From: Flavobacteriales bacterium
GTDB taxonomy: Bacteria > Bacteroidota > Bacteroidia > Flavobacteriales_F > PHOS-HE28
NCBI GenBank assembly: GCA_016700415.1
Contig: CP065018.1
Location: 2,052,001 to 2,116,000, forward strand
Length of the DNA: 64,000 bases
Reading direction: 5' to 3'
Position numbers and translations under genes: made by a program. Positions 40,545-49,500 of the stretch are shown here, piece by piece; within the stretch, counting starts at the first letter, position 1; every line of letters starts with the position of its first letter. Below the pieces are notes generated by a model that was not told the origin of the DNA, did no database searches, and was given only the letters and a program-made list of their open reading frames with translations.

Positions 40545-41281
40545 CAGGCTGTGGCCGCTTTCTGTTTCGGCTTGATCGTGTAGCGCATCATAAGCACCCC
40601 GAGGAAAGCCTCCTGGAAGATGTTGGCGCTCATCTTGCTCTTCCCTTTCACGCGGTCCTTGAAGGTGATGGGGACCTCTTGGATGCGGAAACCGGCGAGC
40701 TTCACGCGGTACTTCATCTCGATCTGGAACGCATACCCGATGAAGCGGATCTGATCCAACGCCAACGCGCGCAAAGTGTCCGCCTTGTAGCACACGAAAC
40801 CTGCGGTGGTATCTTGCACATTGAGCCAGAGGATGAGCCGCACGTAAAGCGAAGCACACCAGCTCAGGAGGACCCGGTTCCAGGCCCAATCGTTGACGTG
40901 GCCGCCTTTCACATAACGGGATCCCACGCTCATGTCCGCCCCGCCTTCCGCACAGGCCGCATACAATCTCAGCAGGTCGTCCGGGTCGTGGCTGAAATCG
41001 GCGTCCATCTCGAAGATGTAGCCATAGTTGCGTTCCAAGGCCCACTTGAAGCCTGCGATATAGGCCGTGCCCAGCCCGAGCTTGCCTTTGCGTTCCAGCA
41101 AGTGCAGGCGTCCGGGTTCCTTCACCTGTAGTTCGCGCACGATGGCTGCCGTGCCGTCGGGAGAACCATCGTCCACGATCAGGATGTGAAAAGGCGGCTC
41201 CAAGCGGAGTACATGCGTGATGATGTCGCGGATGTTCTCCTTCTCGTTGTACGTGGGAATAATGACTAGCCGGTCGTTCAT
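40544..41281 (-). CDS. polyprenol phosphate mannosyltransferase-like GT2 (Dpm1 type)
   Basis: A 245-residue family 2 glycosyltransferase: LVIIPTYNEKENIRDIITHV, IVDDGSPDGTAAIV (nucleotide-binding), DADFSHDPDDLLRLY (DxD-like), and a C-terminal RFIGYAFQIEMKYRVKLAGF, VPITFKDRVKGKSKMSANIF as in polyprenol monophosphomannose synthases. It would load mannose (or a similar sugar) on polyprenyl phosphate for glycosylation outside the membrane. Chosen ATG is 41281; a GTG six codons earlier is in frame. On the minus strand GACCTTTG (41299-41306), one base from the -7 consensus, may be its promoter. Confidence 0.92.
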   Translation of the reverse strand: MNDRLVIIPTYNEKENIRDIITHVLRLEPPFHILIVDDGSPDGTAAIVRELQVKEPGRLHLLERKGKLGLGTAYIAGFKWALERNYGYIFEMDADFSHDPDDLLRLYAACAEGGADMSVGSRYVKGGHVNDWAWNRVLLSWCASLYVRLILWLNVQDTTAGFVCYKADTLRALALDQIRFIGYAFQIEMKYRVKLAGFRIQEVPITFKDRVKGKSKMSANIFQEAFLGVLMMRYTIKPKQKAATA

Positions 41282-41332
41282 ACGCGGTTGGACGGCCACA
41301 AAGGTCGAGGAAAAAGGTGTGACAGGCCGTTC

Positions 41333-44300
41333 CTAACGCACGAGGGTCACATGACCGATCTGCTCGAACCGCGTGTTGGAGATCATGTCCTGTGCGGTGA
41401 GCTTCCATACATAGACACCGATGGGCGCAGGGGTACCGTTCCCGAAGTTGCCGTCCCAAGTCGCATTCATGTCCTCCGTGGAATATACCGGGCTTCCCCA
41501 GCGGTCCACGATCAGGAAATGGTAGTCGTTCGGGTCCAGACCAAAGGAAACCGGCGCGAATTCGTCGTTCCTTCCATCGCCGTCCGGAGTGAACGCATTG
41601 GCGGTGAAGACCGAGGCGCTCGCCGGGATCAACAGGTCCGAGCATATTGTGTCCGCGCAGGTGGGCGAAGCATAGGCGATGAGGCAGATGGGGTAGATCT
41701 CCTCCAAATCGTATGGGAAGGTGAACTGCGGGTCCAAGGCCGTGGAAGTGCCCAAGCCGCCAAAATCCCAGAGGAAATTGCCTGCACCCGAGCTCAGGTT
41801 GTCGAAGGCGGCGACGGGGCTGTGCGTACTGGTGTTGGACAAAACGATGTTGAACGCGGCCGTGGGCCGTTCGACCACCTGCACCAGTTGGTCGGTCTGC
41901 ACGGTGACGGCACAGCCATTGCCGGGATCGGCGGTGAAGTGGACGATATAGTTCCCGGGTTGATCATAGGTAACGGTGATCGGCCCGCAAGCGGTGGTGT
42001 CCGTACCGTTCCCGAAATCCCAGAAACAGGAGCCGTTGCCCACATAGCCACTGTTGAAGGTGACATCGATCGGCACACATCCTTGGCTCGTGGTGAAGGT
42101 GGGTGCGACGACCGGTATTGCGGTCACCGTGACCTGTACGGTCGATATTGCCAGCGGACAGGGTGCAGGGGCGGTGACACTATAGACATAAGGTCCGCTG
42201 ACGGCCGTGGACGGGTCCAAGATGCCGCCGGGGCCGATCGGACTTGGTCCGGACCAGATGCCACCTGCATCCGGCGTTCCGCTGAGGAGGGTCATCAATA
42301 CGAAGGGCTCGGCATTTGAGCATAAGGTGGTATCCCCGTTCCCTCCAGCATTCGCGGCCATGGCGACGTCTATGTCCACACTGGCCATGTCCGCCGAGCA
42401 GCTTGCCACAGCGGGCACCATGTAGTGGTAAACACCCGGAATGGACGTGCCTGGATCAAATATGGCGCTCGTGTTGTTCCCGTCCGGGTCCGTCCATGAA
42501 CCACCGGGATCGGGATCTCCACCGAGCAAGTTCTGCATATTCACGTTCGGAGCGGAACTGCACAGCGCCGCCGTACTGTCATTTCCTGCATCGGGGGCCT
42601 GGGTGACCACCACGCTCACCTGTGCCGTGGTGGCGGGGCACGGGGCCATGCCCGCCACCGTATAGATGTAGTTCCCGGAGGGGTTGGTCGCAGGATCGAG
42701 CACGCCGTTGAACGGGTCGTTGTTCGGGGGCATGGTCCACGTGCCACCCGCATCCGGCGTGCCACCCAATGCTCCGAAAAGCGCGACCGGAGATCCATCG
42801 CTGCACAGGTTCAACGAGCCGTTCGTGCCTGCATCGACCGCATGGTTTATGGCGAGGGTCACCACGGCCGTCGCATCCGGGCACGAAGCGTTGCCGATGA
42901 CCGTGTAGGTATATGGACCCTGTGCTGCCGTGGCCGGATCGACCAAGGAAGTGGTGGGTTGTCCGTCCGGATCGGTCCATGAACCACCTGGTTGCGGGCT
43001 GCCGGACAATAGCCCCAGCAGGCTCACCGAAGGCCCGGCATCACACAACGCCACGGCATTGTCCTGGCCTGCGTTCGGTCCGGGCAATATGGTCATTTGC
43101 ACCGTGGATGAGACATCCGCACAAACCCCGCCCGCGAACTGGTAGGTGTAGGTCCCTTGGGCTGAACTTGCCGGATCAAAGATGCCGGTTGAAGCACTGC
43201 CGCCCGGGCCTGTCCATACTCCGCCCATATCCGGACCGTTGCCGAGCAAGGTGAACAAGTTGATGGGCGCATCGCCTGTACATACCGTATCGATCCCGTT
43301 GGTGCCCGGATCATGCACCGCCTCGACCGAGACCACTACCTCAGCGGTCGCATTCGCACACGGTGCGGTGGCATTCACGGTATAGGTGAACGTGTTCGCC
43401 GTGTTCACCGCAGGATCGAACATCCCGCCGACCAAGCCGCCGCTCCAAGTACCACCGGCATCAGGGCTACCGCCAAGTTCCGTGAAGAGGTCGATCGCCG
43501 CACCGTCCGCACAGACCGTGACCGCCCCGTCCATGCCCGCATCCGGGCTGCCCGTCTCGCTCACCGTAACCGTCGCTGTCGCGTTGCCGCAAGGGGGCGT
43601 ACCGGTGACCGTGTAGGTATAAGGGCCGGGAGCGTTCACCGCCGGATCGTACATCCCGCCGACCAAGCCACCGCTCCATGTGCCACCCGCATCAGGTGTG
43701 CCGCCCAAAGAGTTGAACAGGTCCACCGCAGTGCCTTGGTCGCATACCGCGAGGTCCGCGTCGGTGCCCGCGTTGGGCGCAGGAGCTATCGTAACCTCGA
43801 CCTCGGATTGGTCGCCTGCGCAAGGTGCAGTGGCACTCAGCGTGTACGTGTAGATGCCTGCGGGATCCGTGGCCGGGTCGAACATGCCGCCAACTAAGCC
43901 GCCGCTCCAGCTGCCACCCGCATCAGGGCTGCCGCCCAGCTCCGTGAAGAGGTCGATCGCCGAACCGTCAGAGCAAACCGTCACCGCGCCGTCCGTGCCA
44001 GCGTCAGGGCTGCCCGTCTCGCTCACCGTAACCGTCGCTGTCGCGTTGCCGCAAGGGGGCGTACCGGTGACCGTGTAGGTATAAGGGCCGGGAGCGTTCA
44101 CCGCCGGATCGTACATCCCGCCGACCAAGCCACCGCTCCATGTGCCACCCGCATCAGGTGTGCCGCCCAAAGAGTTGAACAGGTCCACCGCAGTGCCTTG
44201 GTCGCATACCGCGAGGTCCGCGTCGGTGCCCGCGTTGGGCGCAGGAGCTATCGTAACCTCGACCTCGGATTGGTCGCCTGCGCAAGGTGCAGTGGCACTC

Positions 44301-44677
44301 AGCGTGTACGTGTAGATGCCTGCGGGATCCGTGGCCGGGTCGAACATGCCGCCAACTAAGCCGCCGCTCCAGCTGCCACCCGCATCAGGGCTGCCGCCCA
44401 GCTCCGTGAAGAGGTCGATCGCCGAACCGTCAGAGCAAACCGTCACCGCCCCGTCCGTGCCCGCGTCAGGGCTGCCCGTCTCGCTCACCGTGACCGTGGC
44501 CGTCGCGTTCCCGCAAGGGTTGGTGCCTGTCACCGTGTAGGTGTATGCACCGGGAGTGTTCACAGCAGGGTCGTACATCCCGCCAACGAGACCGCCGCTC
44601 CATGTGCCGCCCGCGTCAGGCGTGCCGCCCAAGGAGTTGAACAGGTTTACCGCAGCACCTTGGTCGCATACCGTCAA
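41333..44677 (-). CDS. C-terminal fragment of giant T9SS cargo protein (repeats, PKD domains, type B sorting domain)
   Basis: The last and largest C-terminal reading frame of the giant gene (1114 residues from the first in-frame Met, though the frame opens slightly upstream at the break 44691). It contains alternating ca. 75-79-residue units (TVCDQGTAVDLFNSLGGTPD and VTVCSDGSAIDLFTELGGSP types), then diverged units with GxWTDPDG and PNVNMQNLLGGDPD motifs, two PKD-like domains (CFWDFGNGTDTTACGPITVT; NFLWDFGGLGTSTALDPQF) and a C-terminal gliding-motility-associated type B domain: FTANAFTPDGDGRNDEFAPV, FLIVDRWGSPVYSTED, ending TRFEQIGHVTLVR. Without this part the protein would not be secreted by T9SS, so the frame breaks matter. 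It lies 52 bases upstream of the GT2 operon. Confidence 0.85.
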   Translation of the reverse strand: MTVCDQGAAVNLFNSLGGTPDAGGTWSGGLVGGMYDPAVNTPGAYTYTVTGTNPCGNATATVTVSETGSPDAGTDGAVTVCSDGSAIDLFTELGGSPDAGGSWSGGLVGGMFDPATDPAGIYTYTLSATAPCAGDQSEVEVTIAPAPNAGTDADLAVCDQGTAVDLFNSLGGTPDAGGTWSGGLVGGMYDPAVNAPGPYTYTVTGTPPCGNATATVTVSETGSPDAGTDGAVTVCSDGSAIDLFTELGGSPDAGGSWSGGLVGGMFDPATDPAGIYTYTLSATAPCAGDQSEVEVTIAPAPNAGTDADLAVCDQGTAVDLFNSLGGTPDAGGTWSGGLVGGMYDPAVNAPGPYTYTVTGTPPCGNATATVTVSETGSPDAGMDGAVTVCADGAAIDLFTELGGSPDAGGTWSGGLVGGMFDPAVNTANTFTYTVNATAPCANATAEVVVSVEAVHDPGTNGIDTVCTGDAPINLFTLLGNGPDMGGVWTGPGGSASTGIFDPASSAQGTYTYQFAGGVCADVSSTVQMTILPGPNAGQDNAVALCDAGPSVSLLGLLSGSPQPGGSWTDPDGQPTTSLVDPATAAQGPYTYTVIGNASCPDATAVVTLAINHAVDAGTNGSLNLCSDGSPVALFGALGGTPDAGGTWTMPPNNDPFNGVLDPATNPSGNYIYTVAGMAPCPATTAQVSVVVTQAPDAGNDSTAALCSSAPNVNMQNLLGGDPDPGGSWTDPDGNNTSAIFDPGTSIPGVYHYMVPAVASCSADMASVDIDVAMAANAGGNGDTTLCSNAEPFVLMTLLSGTPDAGGIWSGPSPIGPGGILDPSTAVSGPYVYSVTAPAPCPLAISTVQVTVTAIPVVAPTFTTSQGCVPIDVTFNSGYVGNGSCFWDFGNGTDTTACGPITVTYDQPGNYIVHFTADPGNGCAVTVQTDQLVQVVERPTAAFNIVLSNTSTHSPVAAFDNLSSGAGNFLWDFGGLGTSTALDPQFTFPYDLEEIYPICLIAYASPTCADTICSDLLIPASASVFTANAFTPDGDGRNDEFAPVSFGLDPNDYHFLIVDRWGSPVYSTEDMNATWDGNFGNGTPAPIGVYVWKLTAQDMISNTRFEQIGHVTLVR

Positions 44678-45602
44678 GTTCGCGTCCGTGCTTAAGCGTC
44701 AGGGGCGGTGCGATCGTCACCACCACTTGCGATTGATCGGACGTGCACGGTGCTGTGGCGTTCAACGTGTACGTGTAGTTGCCCGCAGCGTTCACAGCAG
44801 GGTCGAACATCCCACCGACCAAGCCGCCGCTCCAGGTGCCGCCCGCATCGGGGCTGCCGCCGAGCTCCGTGAAGAGGTCGATCGCAGCACCGCCCTCGCA
44901 CACCGTCACCGCCCCGTCCGTGCCCGCGTCAGGGCTGCCCGTCTCGCTCACCGTGACCGTGGCCGTCGCGTTCCCGCAAGGGTTGGTGCCTGTCACCGTG
45001 TAGGTGTATGCACCGGGAGTGTTCACAGCAGGGTCGTACATCCCGCCAACGAGACCGCCGCTCCAAGTACCGCCCGCGTCAGGTGATCCGCCCAAGGAGT
45101 TGAACAGGTTTACCGCAGCACCTTGGTCGCATACCGTCAAGTTCGCGTCCGTGCCGGCGTCAGGGGCGGGTGCGATCGTCACCACCACTTGCGATTGATC
45201 GGACGTGCACGGTGCTGTGGCGTTCAACGTGTACGTGTAGTTGCCCGCAGCGTTCACAGCAGGGTCGAACATCCCACCGACCAAGCCGCCGCTCCAGGTG
45301 CCGCCCGCATCGGGGCTGCCGCCGAGCTCCGTGAAGAGGTCGATCGCCGAACCGTCAGAGCAAACCGTCACCGCCCCGTCCGAGCCAGCGTCAGGGCTGC
45401 CCGTCTCGCTCACCGTGACCGTGGCCGTCGCGTTCCCGCAGGGGTTGGTGCCCGTCACTGTGTAGGTGTACGGACCGGGGGCGTTCACAGCAGGGTCGTA
45501 CATCCCGCCAACGAGACCGCCGCTCCAAGTACCGCCCGCGTCAGGTGATCCGCCCAAGGAGTTGAACAGGTTTACCGCAGCACCTTGGTCGCATACCGTC
45601 AA
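44616..45602 (-). CDS. fragment of giant T9SS cargo gene (frame between breaks)
   Basis: An open frame of the repeat region that reads normal repeat protein down to 44710 (…VVVTIAP), then goes off frame (PLTLKHGRELDG…) because of a one-base loss (GGGGCGG-T instead of GGGGCGGG-T) combined with the two-base gain of CTTAAG at 44691-44696. It holds four repeat units including the only intact GCCGGC boundary of this group (45152-45157). It is not an independent gene. Confidence 0.55.
   Translation of the reverse strand: MTVCDQGAAVNLFNSLGGSPDAGGTWSGGLVGGMYDPAVNAPGPYTYTVTGTNPCGNATATVTVSETGSPDAGSDGAVTVCSDGSAIDLFTELGGSPDAGGTWSGGLVGGMFDPAVNAAGNYTYTLNATAPCTSDQSQVVVTIAPAPDAGTDANLTVCDQGAAVNLFNSLGGSPDAGGTWSGGLVGGMYDPAVNTPGAYTYTVTGTNPCGNATATVTVSETGSPDAGTDGAVTVCEGGAAIDLFTELGGSPDAGGTWSGGLVGGMFDPAVNAAGNYTYTLNATAPCTSDQSQVVVTIAPPLTLKHGRELDGMRPRCCGKPVQLLGRHA
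44691..44696 (-). other. break 1 of the giant gene: CTTAAG for CCGG
   Basis: At this repeat boundary the intact copy (45154-45157, CCGG within GCCGGC) is replaced by CTTAAG (+2 bases); a nearby G is missing (GGGGCGGTGCG against GGGGCGGGTGCG), giving a net shift of +1. Confidence 0.75.
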
Positions 45603-45615
45603 GTTCGCGTCCGTG

Positions 45616-45621
45616 CTTAAG
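45616..45621 (-). other. break 2 of the giant gene: CTTAAG for CCGG
   Basis: CTTAAG (+2) plus one additional G (CAGGGGGCGGG) makes +3, so frame is kept overall but the minus strand reads an in-frame TGA (GCCCCCTGACGC). Confidence 0.75.
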
Positions 45622-45623
45622 CG

Positions 45624-46067
45624 TCAGGGGGCGGGTGCGATCGTCACCACCACTTGCGATTGATCGGACGTGCACGGTGCTGTGGCGTTCAACGTGTACG
45701 TGTAGTTGCCCGCAGCGTTCACAGCAGGGTCGAACATCCCACCGACCAAGCCGCCGCTCCAGGTGCCGCCCGCATCGGGGCTGCCGCCGAGCTCCGTGAA
45801 GAGGTCGATCGCAGCACCGCCCTCGCACACCGTCACCGCCCCGTCCGTGCCCGCGTCAGGGCTGCCCGTCTCGCTCACCGTGACCGTGGCCGTCGCGTTC
45901 CCGCAGGGACTGGTACCCGTCACTGTGTAGGTGTACGGACCGGGAGTATTCACAGCAGGGTCGTACATCCCGCCAACGAGACCGCCGCTCCAAGTACCGC
46001 CCGCGTCAGGTGATCCGCCCAAGGAGTTGAACAGGTTTACCGCAGCACCTTGGTCGCATACCGTCAA
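45624..46067 (-). CDS. fragment of giant T9SS cargo gene (147 codons)
   Basis: Reads one CDQG-type and one EGGAAIDLF-type unit from a Met in TVCDQG and ends at the TGA of break 2 (…TIAPAP). It has no signal peptide, is flanked by frames of the same protein and has no promoter, so it is a piece of the giant gene and not an own gene. Confidence 0.5.
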   Translation of the reverse strand: MTVCDQGAAVNLFNSLGGSPDAGGTWSGGLVGGMYDPAVNTPGPYTYTVTGTSPCGNATATVTVSETGSPDAGTDGAVTVCEGGAAIDLFTELGGSPDAGGTWSGGLVGGMFDPAVNAAGNYTYTLNATAPCTSDQSQVVVTIAPAP

Positions 46068-46080
46068 GTTCGCGTCCGTG

Positions 46081-46086
46081 CTTAGG
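46081..46086 (-). other. break 3 of the giant gene: CTTAGG for CCGG
   Basis: The same boundary as breaks 1, 2 and 4, here CTTAGG. The minus strand reads GACGCCTAAGCACGG: Asp-Ala-stop (TAA), net +2 shift. Confidence 0.75.
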
Positions 46087-46531
46087 CGTCAGGGGCGGGT
46101 GCGATCGTCACCACCACTTGCGATTGATCGGACGTGCACGGTGCTGTGGCGTTCAACGTGTACGTGTAGTTGCCCGCAGCGTTCACAGCAGGGTCGAACA
46201 TCCCACCGACCAAGCCGCCGCTCCAGGTGCCGCCCGCATCGGGGCTGCCGCCGAGCTCCGTGAAGAGGTCGATCGCAGCACCGCCCTCGCACACCGTCAC
46301 CGCCCCGTCCGAGCCCGCGTCAGGGCTGCCCGTCTCGCTCACCGTGACCGTGGCCGTCGCGTTCCCGCAGGGGCTGGTGCCTGTCACCGTGTAGGTGTAT
46401 GCACCGGGAGTGTTCACAGCAGGGTCGTACATCCCGCCAACGAGACCGCCGCTCCAAGTACCGCCCGCGTCAGGTGATCCGCCCAAGGAGTTGAACAGGT
46501 TTACTGCAGCACCTTGGTCGCATACCGTCAA
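46082..46531 (-). CDS. fragment of giant T9SS cargo gene (149 codons)
   Basis: One two-type repeat pair between breaks 3 and 4, ending …IAPAPDA-stop where the following residue should be Gly of the DAGTDAN linker. Same interpretation as the neighbouring fragment. Confidence 0.5.
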   Translation of the reverse strand: MTVCDQGAAVNLFNSLGGSPDAGGTWSGGLVGGMYDPAVNTPGAYTYTVTGTSPCGNATATVTVSETGSPDAGSDGAVTVCEGGAAIDLFTELGGSPDAGGTWSGGLVGGMFDPAVNAAGNYTYTLNATAPCTSDQSQVVVTIAPAPDA

Positions 46532-46545
46532 GTTCGCGTCCGTGC

Positions 46546-46551
46546 TTAAGC
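46546..46551 (-). other. break 4 of the giant gene: CTTAAG for CCGG
   Basis: Minus strand reads GACGCTTAAGCACGG: Asp-Ala-stop (TAA) with a +2 shift. This ends the long N-terminal frame of the giant gene. Confidence 0.75.
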
Positions 46552-49500
46552 GTCAGCGGCGGATGCGATCGTCACCACCACTTGCGATTGATCGGACGTG
46601 CACGGTGCTGTGGCGTTCAACGTGTACGTGTAGTTGCCCGCAGCGTTCACAGCAGGGTCGAACATCCCACCGACCAAGCCGCCGCTCCAGGTGCCGCCCG
46701 CATCGGGGCTGCCGCCGAGCTCCGTGAAGAGATCGATCGCTGCTCCGTCAGCGCATACCGTCACCGCACCGTCCGTACCTGCGTTCGGGCTGCCCGTCTC
46801 GCTAACCGTAACCGTCGCCGTCGCGTTGCCGCAAGGGCTGGTACCCGTGACTGTATAGATGTACGGACCGGGAGCGTTAACAGCAGGGTCGTACATCCCG
46901 CCGACAAGGCCGCCGCTCCAGGTGCCGCCCGCGTCCGGGGATCCGCCCAAGGAGTTGAACAGGTTGACCGCAGCGCCTTGATCGCACACCGTTAAGTTGG
47001 CGTCAGTGCCTGCGTTCGGCGTCGAGGTTTCTGCAATTGTGACCGTGGATTGATCACCAACGCAAGGAGCAATGCCCGGAAGCGAATAGGTGAACACTCC
47101 GGGTGGCGTCACTCCCGGCTCATACGAACCGCTGAATCCAGCAAGCCAAGTCCCACCCGGTTGTGCGGTGGGGAGAACAGTGAACAGGTTCAGGATATTC
47201 CCGTTCGAGCAGAGGGTTATGGACGTGTCACGTCCTGCATTCGGTGCGACGACCTCCACAACCATCACCACGGCCTGATCATCGGCACAGGAGGCCGAGC
47301 CAGCGACGGTGTATATATGGGGTCCTTCTGGATCTACTGATGGTTCGTAGGTGCCGTCAAAAAAGGCACCGCCGGGTCCCGTCCACGTTCCGCCTGCTTG
47401 TGCTCCTGTCAACACAAAGAACAGATTCGTTGTACTGTTCGATGAACATAGAGTGAAGGTCGTATCCGAGCCTGCGTATGCCGCTGGTATCTCGGCCACC
47501 GTGACCGTCGCCGTCGCGTTCGCACAGGGTGCCACGCCAGTGATCGTGTATGTGAATGGACCGGGCGCGTTCACTGCGGGGTCGTACATCCCACCAACAA
47601 GGCCGCCGCTCCATGCGCCGCCACCAGCGGGCGTGCCGCCCAATGAGTCCAGCAGGTTGATCGCGACACCGTTCGAGCAGACGCTGACCGAGCTGCTCGT
47701 GCCAGCGTTCGCCGGGGCCTGCTCGGCAACCGTGACCGTAGCTGTCGCATTCGCGCAAGGCGCCACGCCAGTGACCGTGTAGGTAAATGGGCCGGGGGCA
47801 TTAACGGCAGGGTCGTACATCCCACCGACGAGGCCGCCGCTCCATGCGCCGCCACCAGCGGGCGTGCCGCCCAATGAGTCCAGCAGGTTGATCGCGACAC
47901 CGTTCGAGCAGACGCTGACCGAGCTGCTCGTGCCAGCGTTCGCCGGGGCCTGTTCGGCAACCGTGACCGTCGCCGTCGCGTTCGCACAGGGTGCCACGCC
48001 AGTGATCGTGTAGGTGAATGGACCGGGCGCGTTCACTGCGGGGTCGTACATCCCACCAACAAGGCCGCCGCTCCATGTGCCGCCACCGGCCGGAGTGCCG
48101 CCCAATGAGTCCAACATGTTGATCGCAACACCGTTCGAGCAGACGCTGACGGAGCTGCTTGTCCCAGCATCAACCGGCGTTTGTTCCGCCACGGTCACCG
48201 TCGCCGTCGCGTTCGCGCAGGGTGCCACGCCAGTGACCGTGTACGTGTATGGGCCGGGGGCGTTAACAGCGGGGTTGTACATCCCACCGACAAGGCCGCC
48301 GCTCCATGTGCCGCCACCAGCGGGCGTGCCGCCCAATGAGTCCAGCAGGTTGATCGCGACACCGTTGGCGCAGACGCTGACCGAACTGCTCGTGCCTGCA
48401 TCCGCCGGTGCCACCTCGGTCACCGTCACAGTAGCTGTCGCATTCGCGCAGGGTGCCACGCCAGTGATCGTGTAGGTGAATGGACCGGGCGCGTTGACGG
48501 CAGGATCGTACATCCCCCCGACCAAGCCGCCGCTCCATGTGCCGCCACCGGCCGGAGTGCCGCCCAATGAGTCCAACAGGTTGATCGCGACACCGTTCGA
48601 GCAGACGCTGACCGAGCTGCTCGTGCCAGCGTTCGCCGGGGCCTGCTCGGCAACCGTGACCGTAGCTGTCGCATTCGCGCAGGGTGCCACGCCAGTGACC
48701 GTGTAGGTGTATGGGCCGGGAGCGTTAACGGCAGGATCGTACATCCCACCGACGAGGCCGCCGCTCCATGCGCCGCCACCAGCGGGCGTGCCGCCCAATG
48801 AGTCCAATAGGTTGATCGCGACACCGTTCGAGCAGACACTGACCGAGCTGCTCGTGCCAGCGTTCGCCGGGGCCTGCTCGGCAACCGTGACCGTAGCTGT
48901 CGCATTCGCGCAGGGCGCCGTGCCCGTGACCGTGTAGGTGTATGGGCCGGGAGCATTAACGGCAGGGTCGTACATCCCGCCGACCAAGCCACCGCTCCAT
49001 GCGCCGCCACCAGCGGGCGTGCCGCCCAATGAGTCCAACAGGTTGATCGCAACACCGTTCGAGCAGACGCTGACGGAGCTGCTTGTCCCAGCATCAACCG
49101 GCGTTTGTTCCGCCACGGTCACCGTAGCTGTCGCATTCGCGCAGGGCGCCGTGCCCGTGACCGTGTAGGTGAATGGGCCGGGAGCATTAACGGCAGGGTC
49201 GTACATCCCGCCGACCAAGCCGCCGCTCCATGCGCCGCCACCAGCGGGCGTGCCGCCCAATGAGTCCAGCAGGTTGATCGCGACACCGTTCGAGCAGACG
49301 CTGACCGAACTGCTCGTGCCAGCGTTCGCCGGTGCCACCTCGGTCACCGTCACAGTAGCTGTCGCATTCGCGCAGGGTGCCACGCCAGTGATCGTGTAGG
49401 TGTAAGGGCCAGGAGCATTAACGGCAGGATCGTACATCCCACCAACAAGGCCACCGCTCCATGCGCCGCCACCAGCGGGCGTGCCGCCCAATGAGTCCAG

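Larger units (their letters stand above)
43390..47010 (-). repeat. alternating two-unit repeat, 462-bp superperiod
   Basis: Two types of ca. 75-79-residue unit alternate (…CDQGAAVNLFNSLGGSPDAG… and …CADGAAIDLFTELGGSPDAG…), giving a 154-residue/462-bp superperiod (landmark intervals 462-465 bases between 44677, 45140, 45602, 46067 and 46531). Several copies are nearly identical at DNA level, so they are recent duplicates. Four boundaries carry a CTTAAG/CTTAGG replacement of CCGG. Confidence 0.85.

Noticed and set aside
40545..41645. N-terminal 367 codons of the long frame continuing upstream of dihydroorotase
   Set aside because: Same strand but different frame from the Dpm1-type gene, which has clear motifs; the extension reads as nonsense and dihydroorotase starts normally at 40544.
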